A stretch of 64,000 nt of DNA from Proteus vulgaris (GCF_016239305.1 NZ_JAEHOQ010000004.1:1-64000), one strand, 5' to 3'. Positions 22,895-30,405 are shown, counted from the stretch's first letter. Numbers and translations: made by a program. Notes: a model not told the origin generated them from the sequence alone.

Positions 22895-23533
22895 TCATTT
22901 TTCATTAATTTGATGTTGAAAGCCGAGTAACAATTGCTCTAACCCAAATTCAAAACGGCTTGTAAAATCATCGGCAAAAAGTACATCTCTTGCTTGCCAA
23001 GTTTGAGGAAATTTATCTTGGACTAATTGCTCAAATGCCTCTCTTTTATTCATTAATTCTACTTTCTCAATAAGCATGACGGATTGTTGTTCAATACAAC
23101 ATCCTAAAATAAAATAGAGTAACGCCATTGTCATCTTGCTGGCTAATTGAGCTGAAGCACCAGACTGCATAATTGCATTAATAAAAGTATTATTTATACG
23201 TAATACATTTTCAGAAATAACATAAGTACCCGCAAATACTCTGGCACCGTCTCTATGACGTAAAAATGCGTTTCTTAAATCACCAGAAAGGCGTGTTATA
23301 TCTTTTTTCCAATCATTATGAAATTCAAAATCTACAGCAACATCGCTAACTATTCTATCCGCAATCCCTTCAATTAACGTCTGTTTGTTATCAAAATGCC
23401 AATAGAGAGAGGCTGCTTTTATCTGTAAAGCATCCGCTAGTTTACGCATTGTTAAGCCTTCAATACCTTCTGTTTCTAGTAATGTAAGGGCGGTATCTAA
23501 TACTTTTAGCCGTTCAATTTTAGGTATTTTCAT
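22895..23533 (-). CDS. TetR-family repressor of the adjacent efflux pair
   Basis: DNA-binding repressor of 212 residues. The N-terminal helix-turn-helix (about 10-55) reads GLTMRKLADALQIKAASLYWHF, close in style to the TetR(A-E) group in which ASLYWHF is the recognition helix. The C-terminal region resembles the TetR_C ligand-binding domain. It is divergent from an HlyD/EmrA-like and EmrB-like pair across a 117-bp gap that holds two copies of a 13-bp palindrome, so it most likely represses both itself and the pump. The inducer is unknown. Confidence 0.85.
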   Translation of the reverse strand: MKIPKIERLKVLDTALTLLETEGIEGLTMRKLADALQIKAASLYWHFDNKQTLIEGIADRIVSDVAVDFEFHNDWKKDITRLSGDLRNAFLRHRDGARVFAGTYVISENVLRINNTFINAIMQSGASAQLASKMTMALLYFILGCCIEQQSVMLIEKVELMNKREAFEQLVQDKFPQTWQARDVLFADDFTSRFEFGLEQLLLGFQHQINEK

Positions 23534-23560
23534 AAATAATTCTCATTCCCTCTTTTTTAT

Positions 23561-23605
23561 CTAACAATGTTAGTTTACCATATTTATACAGACTAACAAT
23601 GTTAG
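23561..23605. promoter_or_regulatory. Two identical TetR-type operators
   Basis: The 13-bp palindrome CTAACAATGTTAG occurs at 23561-23573 and again at 23593-23605. The starts are 32 bp apart, about three helical turns, so both dimers would bind the same face. They lie between the divergent repressor and pump genes, like the paired operators of tet systems. Confidence 0.82.
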
Positions 23606-23650
23606 ATTGTGATTTGAGTGAGTGGAAATATCGTTATTTGGGAATGAAAT

Positions 23651-24751
23651 ATGAAAAACATATCATCAAGAAAAGAAAAAATAATACAATTTATAATGAC
23701 CTATACTCCTTGGATTGCGGTCATTTTAGTTATTATATTGATTACAACCGCAACGTTAGATTGGGATAAATGGTGGAGTGATGCACGATATCAAACTACT
23801 GATAATGCCTACATAAAAACAGACCCCACAATATTAAAGTCTCGAATGACGGGTTTTATTTCTGAAATAAAAAAGGAGGATTATCAGTTCGTTAAACAAG
23901 GAGATATTATTGCTAGTATTAATAATAATGAACAGTTACTTAATAAAGAAGCGGCTATTGCTGAGTTTAAAAAAGCACAATTACAGCTTAATAATTTAAA
24001 AGAAGAAATAAAAGCTTCTGAACTTAATATTGAAACTTTACATAATCGCTATGAAGCGACAGTGATTGATGTTGCTCAAGCGAAAAGAAATCCTTTATTA
24101 CGAAAAGATTTAATTCGAAGTGGTGCTATAACTCAACAAAACTACCTTGATGCGCAATCTGATTTACAGCGTTTAATAAAATTACAAAGCGCAGCTAAAA
24201 ATGAATGGGAACAAGCCAAACAATCATTGGTGTTACTTAAAGCTCAAGAAGAAATACGTCTAACAGAAAAAAATATTGCTCAAACGCGTTATCAACAGAC
24301 TGAAACAGAACTAACTTATACAAGAATAGAGGCCCCTTTTGATGCTCAGCTAAATAAGATAAAAGTGAATCTTGGCAGTTTAGTTACGCCGGGTACAGAA
24401 ATCGTAACACTGACTCCTCTAAATCATATTTATATCATTGCGAATTTAAAAGAGACACAGATAAAAAAAGTTCTTCCTGAACAATCTGTTTCTATCAAAA
24501 TAGATGCTTTTCCTAATGAAATATACCAAGGAAAAGTTCGTTATATTGGTGCACAAAGTAGTGGTGAGTCTGCACTTATTCCTGCCGATAATGCGAGTGG
24601 TAATTTCACTAAAGTTGTTCAACGTATTCCTGTTTACATCACTTTTGATAGTAATAATAAATTATTAGCTAAATTGCGTGCTGGTATGTCTGTAGAGGTA
24701 AAAATAGACACAGAAAGTTTATCTACAGAGGATGTTGACAATGACGCTTAA
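23651..24751 (+). CDS. HlyD/EmrA-type membrane fusion protein
   Basis: Periplasmic adaptor of a drug efflux pump, 366 residues. One N-terminal transmembrane helix (about 16-36, PWIAVILVIILITTATL) is followed by DNAYIKTDPTILKSRMTGFI, the conserved biotinyl-lipoyl entry of EmrA-like proteins. A long alpha-helical hairpin comes next (about 95-220), then the second lipoyl half (TYTRIEAPFDAQLNKI) and a beta-barrel domain. It overlaps the transporter gene by 11 bp, so the two are translationally linked. No outer-membrane partner is nearby; TolC is the likely partner. EmrA is the closest named relative I can offer. Confidence 0.85.
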   Translation: MKNISSRKEKIIQFIMTYTPWIAVILVIILITTATLDWDKWWSDARYQTTDNAYIKTDPTILKSRMTGFISEIKKEDYQFVKQGDIIASINNNEQLLNKEAAIAEFKKAQLQLNNLKEEIKASELNIETLHNRYEATVIDVAQAKRNPLLRKDLIRSGAITQQNYLDAQSDLQRLIKLQSAAKNEWEQAKQSLVLLKAQEEIRLTEKNIAQTRYQQTETELTYTRIEAPFDAQLNKIKVNLGSLVTPGTEIVTLTPLNHIYIIANLKETQIKKVLPEQSVSIKIDAFPNEIYQGKVRYIGAQSSGESALIPADNASGNFTKVVQRIPVYITFDSNNKLLAKLRAGMSVEVKIDTESLSTEDVDNDA

Positions 24752-26273
24752 TTTCTTGTTTGGTGTACAAGAAAATAGACCTTTATTTATAGTATGTTCT
24801 GTTTTTCTTGGTGCTATTTTATCTACGCTATTTATTCGTATGTTTTCTATTTCTTTAGCCGATTTACGAGGCATTTTTGCTCTAGATATAGTGCAAGGTT
24901 CTTGGTTAAACGTAGCAATTAATTCTGCTCAATTAATCAGTATGACATTAGTGCCTTGGTTTATGGTGATTTATGGTGCTGAAAAAATATTAATTAGCTC
25001 AAGCTTATTACTTTTTGTTTGTTGTATTTTTGTCTCTAGTTGTGGCGATTTTATTGGTTTGCCTTTTTTATTAATACTACATTTTTTGATTGGTTTTTGT
25101 TTGGGTGTTTATTTGCCAATGACAATTTCTTTGGCATTAAGAAGTTTAAACCCTAATGTATGGTTAATCGTTATGGCTGCTTATAGCCTACGTGTTTCAG
25201 TAGGAATGGATGCAGGAATAGGAATTTCAGGTTCAATATTTGAAATCTTAAGTTGGCGCTGGCTCTATTGGATTTCAATGTTATTTTCGTTCGCTATTAT
25301 GTTTTTTGCTTGGCGTGGAATGCCTATTTCACCAATAAATAAAGAGCAGCTAGCACAAAGTGATTGGGGAGGAATGACATTAAAATGTCTAGGATTAACG
25401 CTGTTATATATCGGTGTTATTCAAGGTGAATTGCTTGGATGGTGGGATTCAGGGCTGGTTATTTCTTGTTTACTTGGTAGTGCTATTCTAATGTTCACTT
25501 TTATCATTAGAGCTGTAACTTATAGCAAAAGTTTTGGATATTTAAATTGGCTCACAAATTATAATTTAAGGCTCTGTTTTGTCATTGCTTGTTTATACGG
25601 TTTTTTAATGTTACCCAACTCATTATTTGTACCTTCCTTTCTGAGTATTGTTGCTGGTTTGAAAGCTCAACAAATAGGAGAAGTAAGCAATATTGGCTTT
25701 ATCACCTATCTTCTTTGTAGCCCTTTAGCCATTATTATTGCACGTCGACTAGAGCCTCGTTTAGTAATGATGATAGGTATTACTATTATTGGTGTTTCTT
25801 GTTTACTTGGCCATCAAATTACTTATCAGTGGAGAGCGAATGATTTCTTTTTGCTTATAGTGGTACAAGCAATTGGAGAATGTATTTTATTAATTGGTTT
25901 AATTGCTTCATTTGTTACCAATATTAAACCCAGTGAAGCGTTGCATCTTGGGGCTTATATTTCGATAGCAAGGGTATTAATGCCAGCACTAGCTGGAGCT
26001 TTAATGAATACATATTTACGAATATCTTATGATACACACCAAGACTCATTAAGAGGTTATGTTCAAACAGGGGAACAAAAATTATTAGGAAATGGGCTTG
26101 ATAACTTTCAAGAAATCAAGGCATTAATAGAGAGAGGATCTCATGTCGCTTCTTTTATAGATGGATTTCATTTAATGACATGGTTTGTTGTTTTAGGATT
26201 GATTTGTCTATTTTTTTTAAAGCCTTCACCTGTTAATCCTATCGTGCCAACATTATTTACTATCAAAAAATAA
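24741..26273 (+). CDS. EmrB/DHA2-like MFS efflux transporter
   Basis: Inner-membrane transporter of about 510 residues with some 14 hydrophobic segments, paired with the fusion protein before it. WRWLYWISMLFS and LGGMTLK-type segments (SDWGGMTLKCLGLTLLYIGV) fit the DHA2 14-TM layout. It is divergent: the usual motif A between TM2 and TM3 (G-x-L-a-D-r-x-G-r) is replaced by VPWFMVIYGAEKIL, which lacks the Asp and Arg. An upstream in-frame ATG at 24732 exists, but the GAGG at 24727-24730 is properly spaced only from 24741. The substrate cannot be deduced. Confidence 0.8.
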   Translation: MTLNFLFGVQENRPLFIVCSVFLGAILSTLFIRMFSISLADLRGIFALDIVQGSWLNVAINSAQLISMTLVPWFMVIYGAEKILISSSLLLFVCCIFVSSCGDFIGLPFLLILHFLIGFCLGVYLPMTISLALRSLNPNVWLIVMAAYSLRVSVGMDAGIGISGSIFEILSWRWLYWISMLFSFAIMFFAWRGMPISPINKEQLAQSDWGGMTLKCLGLTLLYIGVIQGELLGWWDSGLVISCLLGSAILMFTFIIRAVTYSKSFGYLNWLTNYNLRLCFVIACLYGFLMLPNSLFVPSFLSIVAGLKAQQIGEVSNIGFITYLLCSPLAIIIARRLEPRLVMMIGITIIGVSCLLGHQITYQWRANDFFLLIVVQAIGECILLIGLIASFVTNIKPSEALHLGAYISIARVLMPALAGALMNTYLRISYDTHQDSLRGYVQTGEQKLLGNGLDNFQEIKALIERGSHVASFIDGFHLMTWFVVLGLICLFFLKPSPVNPIVPTLFTIKK

Positions 26274-26277
26274 AATT

Positions 26278-26302
26278 CTGCCTGTAAACTGAATACAGGC
26301 AG
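26278..26302 (-). terminator. Terminator of the DUF411 gene
   Basis: CTGCCTGTA (26278-26286) and TACAGGCAG (26294-26302) form a 9-bp stem. Read on the minus strand it is followed by a T-rich run (AATTTTATTTTTT), fitting the end of the leftward gene whose stop lies about 78 nt before it. On the plus strand there is no T tract, but it may still slow transcripts from the efflux operon. Confidence 0.65.
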
Positions 26303-26379
26303 AGGAAAATAGCACTATCGGAGAGATATATCGCTATTAAAACAACACTACAGTAAGAACAAAACTAAATAAGAAAAAA

Positions 26380-26829
26380 CTAGTTGTAAGACTTAAATAA
26401 AGACTGGTTACCTGACTTATCAAAAGCGATCACTTGATAAGGCTCTTTATAATCACCCGCATACATACCTAAACTTCCTGCTGGCATACCTGCAACCGCA
26501 ATACCGGATTTAGATTTATCTACTAAGTTGATATTTTTTAAACTATCGACAGGAATATGCCCGACTAAGTCCTTACCTTGGTATGTTGCCAAGTGACAAC
26601 TCAATAAATTATTTGGCACGCCTGCTTGTTGATATTTTTCCATTAATTGTGTTTCTGAAACAATATTCACTTTAACGTTAAAACCTGCTTCTTTTACGCC
26701 ATCAGCCCATAAAGTACAGCAACCGCAACTATCTGTTTTATAAACTTCAATAACATTATGAACTGACGCGTAAGTTGTGCTTGAAAATGCTGAAATTGCA
26801 ATAATAGAAGTCAGTAATAACTTTTTCAT
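26380..26829 (-). CDS. Periplasmic DUF411 (CopG-like) copper-linked protein
   Basis: Secreted protein of 149 residues. The signal peptide is MKKLLLTSIIAISAFSSTTYA with cleavage before SVHN. The mature part carries the DUF411 signature: a thioredoxin-like VYKTDSCGCC (C35, C37, C38), LSCHLATYQG (C78, H79), the GHIP histidine (H91), and GMPAGSLGMY (M115, M122). Such Cys/His/Met sets suit copper binding, and Vibrio cholerae CopG, a copper-resistance factor, belongs to this family. A CueR-type promoter directly upstream supports copper induction. No P-type ATPase or oxidase gene sits beside it here. Confidence 0.82.
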   Translation of the reverse strand: MKKLLLTSIIAISAFSSTTYASVHNVIEVYKTDSCGCCTLWADGVKEAGFNVKVNIVSETQLMEKYQQAGVPNNLLSCHLATYQGKDLVGHIPVDSLKNINLVDKSKSGIAVAGMPAGSLGMYAGDYKEPYQVIAFDKSGNQSLFKSYN

Positions 26830-26861
26830 TGTTCATTCCTTTTATTAAATTGATAGATAGA

Positions 26862-26892
26862 ACAATAATCTTTCCCCCTACGGGAAGGTCAA
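26862..26892 (-). promoter_or_regulatory. CueR-type promoter of the DUF411 gene
   Basis: On the minus strand a -35 TTGACC (26887-26892) and a -10 TATTGT (26862-26867) are separated by exactly 19 bp, the over-long spacer of MerR-family promoters. The spacer contains the dyad CCTTCCCGTAGGGGGAAAG (26870-26888). This is very like the E. coli cueO promoter (TTGACCTTCCCGTAAGGGGA). A copper-responsive CueR protein, encoded elsewhere, should untwist it. The predicted RNA start is about 26 nt before the ATG. Confidence 0.78.
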
Positions 26893-26967
26893 TTTAATAA
26901 AGGTATAAACACGTAGAGTTTTGTAAAAAAATATTTATATAAAACAAAGATATAAATAATACTCCGT

Positions 26968-27096
26968 TTATTCTTTCTTGATATTTTTGGGTATATTAGT
27001 TGATATAAAAAGAAAAAAGCCTGCATAGCAGGCTGAAAATGGAGAAAATAGGGTAAACGTAGAGTTAGGATGTAAACGATTATGAGGGTATTTCAT
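26968..27096 (-). CDS. Candidate 42-codon small ORF inside a short SoxR-box-driven transcript
   Basis: An ATG at 27096 preceded by AGAGGTGAT opens a 42-codon frame beginning MKYPHNRLHPNSTF and ending NIKKE. No family is recognised. The frame runs straight through the intrinsic terminator at 27010-27034, which encodes ACYAGFF, so most transcripts would end before its stop codon. The Shine-Dalgarno lies in the stem of a hairpin (27103-27126). It could be a leader peptide whose translation controls read-through, or simply chance within a small RNA. Weak evidence for coding. Confidence 0.3.
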   Translation of the reverse strand: MKYPHNRLHPNSTFTLFSPFSACYAGFFLFISTNIPKNIKKE

Positions 27097-27138
27097 TAGT
27101 TAAATCACCTCTTGCGAAGAGTGATTGTGCTTTAACTG
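27008..27138 (-). ncRNA. Candidate ~130-nt small RNA or attenuated leader under a SoxR-like promoter
   Basis: The transcript predicted from the promoter at 27145-27175 would start near 27138 and end at the terminator at 27010-27034. It contains a 5' hairpin: AATCAC-TCTT pairs with AAGA-GTGATT across 27103-27126, with a 3-nt loop and one bulge. The 3' hairpin AGCCTGC/GCAGGCT is followed by TTTTTTCTTTTT, the usual end of an Hfq-type sRNA. It matches no sRNA I can name. The alternative is the leader of a longer message into the DUF411 gene. Confidence 0.45.
27010..27034 (-). terminator. Strong intrinsic terminator of the short transcript
   Basis: AGCCTGC and GCAGGCT (27018-27024 and 27028-27034 on the plus strand) form a 7-bp stem with a 3-nt loop. 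On the minus strand TTTTTTCTTTTT follows. No full-length gene ends just before it, which is why a short transcript is proposed. Confidence 0.8.
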
Positions 27139-27144
27139 ATAGGA

Positions 27145-27175
27145 AGTATAAACCTAAACTTAACCTGAGGTTAAA
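27145..27175 (-). promoter_or_regulatory. SoxR/MerR-type promoter with 19-bp spacer
   Basis: On the minus strand -35 TTTAAC (27170-27175) and -10 TATACT (27145-27150) are 19 bp apart. The spacer overlaps CCTCAGGTTAAGTTTAGG (27153-27170), which agrees with the SoxR site CCTCAAGTTAACTTGAGG at 15 of 18 positions; the -10 TATACT is also that of E. coli soxS. A 15-bp perfect palindrome TTAACCT-G-AGGTTAA (27160-27174) overlaps it. Another MerR-family protein is possible. Confidence 0.62.
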
Positions 27176-27239
27176 GCGGATAAATTTGTATAAGGTATAC
27201 AATTTTATTGATTGAATTTTTAAAAAATGAAAAATAAAA

Positions 27240-27280
27240 ACAATAAAAGCTAATTAAATTAATTAATTAGCTTTTATTGT
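27240..27280 (-). terminator. Terminator of ygiW
   Basis: ACAATAAAAGCTAATTAA and TTAATTAGCTTTTATTGT form an 18-bp inverted repeat. On the minus strand it is followed by TTTTATTTTTC, about 44 nt past the ygiW stop. Confidence 0.7.
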
Positions 27281-27323
27281 AAAATGTATTGGTTTCCTTT
27301 AGATACAAATTATTTGATGTTTA

Positions 27324-27716
27324 TTATTTAATAATTGTAATTTGTTTTACATCGATCTCAGTACTTGTCCACTCTTTATCTACTTTACCTTCAATTCTGA
27401 CGGTATTATCTGGGGTTACTGTTTGCCCGCGCCATCTTTTATTATCAATATCTACATTGATACCGCCGGTACTATCTTCAAAAACATATAGCTCATCACC
27501 TATTTTTTTTGTGATTTTGCCAGTTAAGATAACCCAAGTGTCATCAGAAAGATCTTTTGCTTTAGCAACAGTGGTTTCACTAATAGAGGGACCTTTAAAT
27601 CCACCTTGTTCTATTGGTGCTTGAATTGAACCTTGAAAACCACCTTGCTGTGTTGTATTTGCTTGAGATGCAAACGCTAACGTACTACCAATTAATAATA
27701 CTAGAATTTTTTTCAT
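27324..27716 (-). CDS. ygiW: YgiW/YdeI-family periplasmic stress protein (BOF domain)
   Basis: Small periplasmic OB-fold protein of 130 residues, close to E. coli YgiW (130). The signal peptide MKKILVLLIGSTLAFASQA is cleaved before NTTQQ. The BOF domain is KAKDLSDDTWVILTGKI to the C terminus, with LYVFEDSTGGINVDIDNKRW as its core. E. coli YgiW and Salmonella VisP are linked to stress tolerance and envelope sugar/LPS functions. In E. coli the gene precedes qseBC; no two-component genes are next to it here. Confidence 0.9.
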   Translation of the reverse strand: MKKILVLLIGSTLAFASQANTTQQGGFQGSIQAPIEQGGFKGPSISETTVAKAKDLSDDTWVILTGKITKKIGDELYVFEDSTGGINVDIDNKRWRGQTVTPDNTVRIEGKVDKEWTSTEIDVKQITIIK

Positions 27717-28077
27717 AACAAGCTCACTTGTAGGTTAATAATACAACTAATTATTGAGTGAGATTTTATTTCATTTTCATGTATAAAACCGCATATTAAG
27801 GTAAATTTCGGTATTAATATATCAACTGATTGATATTATCCCTTAAATTATAGTCCGTTATTTTTCTTTGTGTTTTTTATTAATATAAGCATCTATCACT
27901 AAATACTTCTTTTCTCTAAGGTAAATCAACTGGTTATTTCCCCTTAGTCTCAGTGTGGGCGTTTATTCAAAAATATACCCTTCGGGATCATTGTTTTTAG
28001 ATGTATTACCTCTTATTATCCAGCGCCTTCAAATTTTTTTTAATTTTCCCCTATTATTTTTAGAGGTTTTAGGTTTT

Positions 28078-28641
28078 ATGACTAACGAACGCATTGCCAA
28101 TCCGGGTCCATTAGGTTTAATGGGTTTTGGTATGACAACGATTTTGTTGAACATACATAATGCCGGTTTTTTCCCTGTTGTCTCTGTCATTATGAGTATG
28201 GGAATTTTTTATGGTGGGATCGCACAAGTTATTGCTGGTATTTTTGAGTTCAAAAAAGGCAATACTTTTGGCGCAACCGCATTTACCTCTTATGGCTTCT
28301 TTTGGATCACATTAGTGGGAATTTGGTTATTACCCGTAATGGGCTTGAGCGAACCCACAACCCCTGTTTTTTTAGGTGTCTTTTTAGCATTATGGGGAAT
28401 ATTTACCTTTTTTATGTTTATTGGCACATTAAAAGCCAATAGAGCATTACAATTTGTTTTTTTAAGCCTGACAATTTTATTTGCCTTGCTAGCAATAGGA
28501 AATATTACTGGTAATGCACTGATTTTAAAAATAGCCGGTTTTGAAGGCATTATTTGTGGCGCCAGTGCTTTTTATCTAGCAATGGCTGAAGTATTAAATG
28601 AGATGTATGGCAGAACAATATTGCCAATCGGTCACAAATAA
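28078..28641 (+). CDS. satP: Acetate/succinate-proton symporter SatP
   Basis: Inner-membrane channel-like transporter of the GPR1/FUN34/YaaH family, 187 residues (E. coli 188) with six hydrophobic segments. The signature NPGPLGLMGFGMTT (family NPAPLGL) is at residues 7-20, and GIFYGGIAQVIAGIFEFKKGNTFG follows (first 20: GIFYGGIAQVIAGIFEFKKG). The Met start at 28078 (MTNERIANP) matches the family N terminus, with AGAGG 11 nt upstream; a longer frame upstream is not supported. The 360-bp gap before it (27717-28077) holds the ygiW and satP promoters, but I see no clear operator. Confidence 0.92.
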   Translation: MTNERIANPGPLGLMGFGMTTILLNIHNAGFFPVVSVIMSMGIFYGGIAQVIAGIFEFKKGNTFGATAFTSYGFFWITLVGIWLLPVMGLSEPTTPVFLGVFLALWGIFTFFMFIGTLKANRALQFVFLSLTILFALLAIGNITGNALILKIAGFEGIICGASAFYLAMAEVLNEMYGRTILPIGHK

Positions 28642-28652
28642 TTGTTGTATAG

Positions 28653-28680
28653 AGAAGTGGCTTTTTATTTAGCCACTTCT
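28653..28680. terminator. Terminator hairpin shared by satP and the rhomboid gene
   Basis: Perfect 10-bp arms AGAAGTGGCT (28653-28662) and AGCCACTTCT (28671-28680) enclose TTTTTATT. It lies 11 nt after the satP stop. The loop contains the stop codon of the convergent rhomboid gene (28665-28667), so the hairpin overlaps that coding end. Confidence 0.65.
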
Positions 28681-29249
28681 ACTACTTGGCTTTTTCGTCG
28701 TACTAATTTTCTTGCACACCATGCATAAAATAATCCCGCAACCACACCTGCAATATGTGATTCAGTCGATACACCTAATTGACCTGGAATTAACCCATAG
28801 GCCATTGAACCATAATAAAATAGAACAAAAAGGGCTATGACAATATCGATAATTTTACGGCGTGTAAATGCGTGAGCAATCAACAAAGACCATAATCCAA
28901 AGATCCAGCCACTAGCACCAACATGAATAGCATTTCGTCCAAAAATCCAAACCAATAAACCACTTACGATAATAATAAATAAGCTTGATAAAACATATTC
29001 TCGTAAAGATTGTGTCATGGATAAAAAGCTAAGAATAAGAAGAGGAAGTAGATTACTAAAAAGGTGAGACCAAGAGCCATGTACAAAAGGGGCGATAAAA
29101 ATACCTATTAATCCTTCTCCAGTTCTTGGAATAATTCCCCATTGAAGAAGTGAAATAGGCAATAGAGAGTCAATTAATTGAAGTAGGATTAATGTGATAG
29201 TTAATCCACCAAGAAAGGTTAATCTTTTTTTAAACCAAATCTTATCCAT
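28665..29249 (-). CDS. Rhomboid-family intramembrane serine protease
   Basis: Integral membrane protein of about 194 residues with roughly six helices, taking the ATG at 29249 (MDKIWFKK), which has TAAGG 8 nt upstream; the frame extends 13 codons further to 29288. The family residues are all present: HGSWSHLFSNLLPL with H62 and N66, the nucleophile S113 in GASGWIFG, and H165 in ESHIAGVVAG. It should cut transmembrane substrates within the membrane. It differs from GlpG, lacking that protein's cytoplasmic N-terminal domain. Substrates are unknown; in Providencia the rhomboid AarA activates TatA, but this protein need not be the same one. Confidence 0.85.
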   Translation of the reverse strand: MDKIWFKKRLTFLGGLTITLILLQLIDSLLPISLLQWGIIPRTGEGLIGIFIAPFVHGSWSHLFSNLLPLLILSFLSMTQSLREYVLSSLFIIIVSGLLVWIFGRNAIHVGASGWIFGLWSLLIAHAFTRRKIIDIVIALFVLFYYGSMAYGLIPGQLGVSTESHIAGVVAGLFYAWCARKLVRRKSQVVEVAK

Positions 29250-29296
29250 AACGATAGCCTTAATACAGAGTGACGTAGATAAAACCATTTTGATAG

Positions 29297-29327
29297 AAGA
29301 GCCTTTAATAAAAGAAGAAAGGCTCTT
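29297..29327. terminator. Terminator hairpin between nagK and the rhomboid gene
   Basis: AAGAGCCTTT (29297-29306) pairs with AAAGGCTCTT (29318-29327). A six-T tract follows on the plus strand, although the flanking genes run leftward. On the minus strand it begins 10 nt after the nagK stop and is followed only by CTATCAAAA, so it probably ends nagK with modest efficiency. Confidence 0.55.
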
Positions 29328-29336
29328 TTTTGTTTA

Positions 29337-30248
29337 TCAGTCTAATAAATTAAGGCAAGCAGCTCCACGGGCGCCACCTGCATCACCGTGACGCGCTTTT
29401 TCTATTGCTGGAATTTGCGCATTTCCATAGACACAGTGTGAGAGATATTCAGGCAATTGGTCATACAATGCATTAAATTGTGATAATCCACCACCAATAA
29501 CAATTAAATGCGGGTCAAGTACAGTAAGAATATTACTAAGGTAAATCGCAAGTACTTTCATATAGCGATCAACGTGTTCTTCTGTTTTCTTATCCCCAGC
29601 ATAATATTGCTCAACGATATCAACAGCTCTTTGTGGTGCAAGATTGAAGGCTTTATACATACGTTCAAAGCCTCGGCCTGATAAATACGTTTCAAAACAC
29701 GCTTTTTTACCACAACCACAGATAATTTTTGGCATTGTATCGCCTATGACGTTATCTGCATCTACATTTAAATTCATATGGCCAATTTCACCGGCAATGC
29801 CATTTTTTCCAGAAAGCACTTTGCCATCAACAACAAACCCTCCCCCGACACCTGTACCTAAAATAAGGCCAAGTACAGAAGGATGATGACGAAATTCAGG
29901 ATCCCATGCTTCTGATAAGGCAAAACAGTTAGCATCATTTTCGACTTTAACAGGCCTATTAAGTATCTGTGCGAGATCATGAACCATAGGTTTGTATTTG
30001 GCCGCTGGAACATTGGTGGTAAATACAGTCCCTTCTTTTGAATTTACAATACCAGGCACACCTACGCCAATTTTTCCTTTACATCCTAATTCGTTGTCAG
30101 CTTCTAAAGTTAGTTCCTTAAAAACATTTAATAATGCTTGATAGTCATTTTTAGGTGTAGGAACTCGTTTTTGCCATACTTGAGTCAGATCTTTATCAAA
30201 AACGGCAAGCTCAATTTTTGTGCCGCCCATATCAAAACCATAATACAT
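29337..30248 (-). CDS. nagK: N-acetyl-D-glucosamine kinase NagK
   Basis: ROK-family cytoplasmic kinase that recycles GlcNAc from murein to GlcNAc 6-phosphate, 303 residues as in E. coli. The ATP-binding motif MYYGFDMGGTKIELAVFDKD opens the protein (DMGGTK phosphate loop). The ENDANCFALSEAW segment holds the catalytic Asp, and GEIGHMNLN leads to the zinc-binding motif CGCGKKACFETYLSG. LGTGVGGGFVVDGK is also typical. It stands as a single gene on the minus strand. Confidence 0.93.
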   Translation of the reverse strand: MYYGFDMGGTKIELAVFDKDLTQVWQKRVPTPKNDYQALLNVFKELTLEADNELGCKGKIGVGVPGIVNSKEGTVFTTNVPAAKYKPMVHDLAQILNRPVKVENDANCFALSEAWDPEFRHHPSVLGLILGTGVGGGFVVDGKVLSGKNGIAGEIGHMNLNVDADNVIGDTMPKIICGCGKKACFETYLSGRGFERMYKAFNLAPQRAVDIVEQYYAGDKKTEEHVDRYMKVLAIYLSNILTVLDPHLIVIGGGLSQFNALYDQLPEYLSHCVYGNAQIPAIEKARHGDAGGARGAACLNLLD

Positions 30249-30405
30249 ATCAGTCTCTTAATTATTCTGTAAATATTATTTATAGTAACAACAAGGTTGT
30301 TGCTACCGTGCCATTTCTATTTCAGTCAATATTTAAGTTATCTCTACTGTTTATATACACTAGGTAAAGAAGAACAGTGATTGGTGACAGTTGAGTTTTT
30401 TTTAC

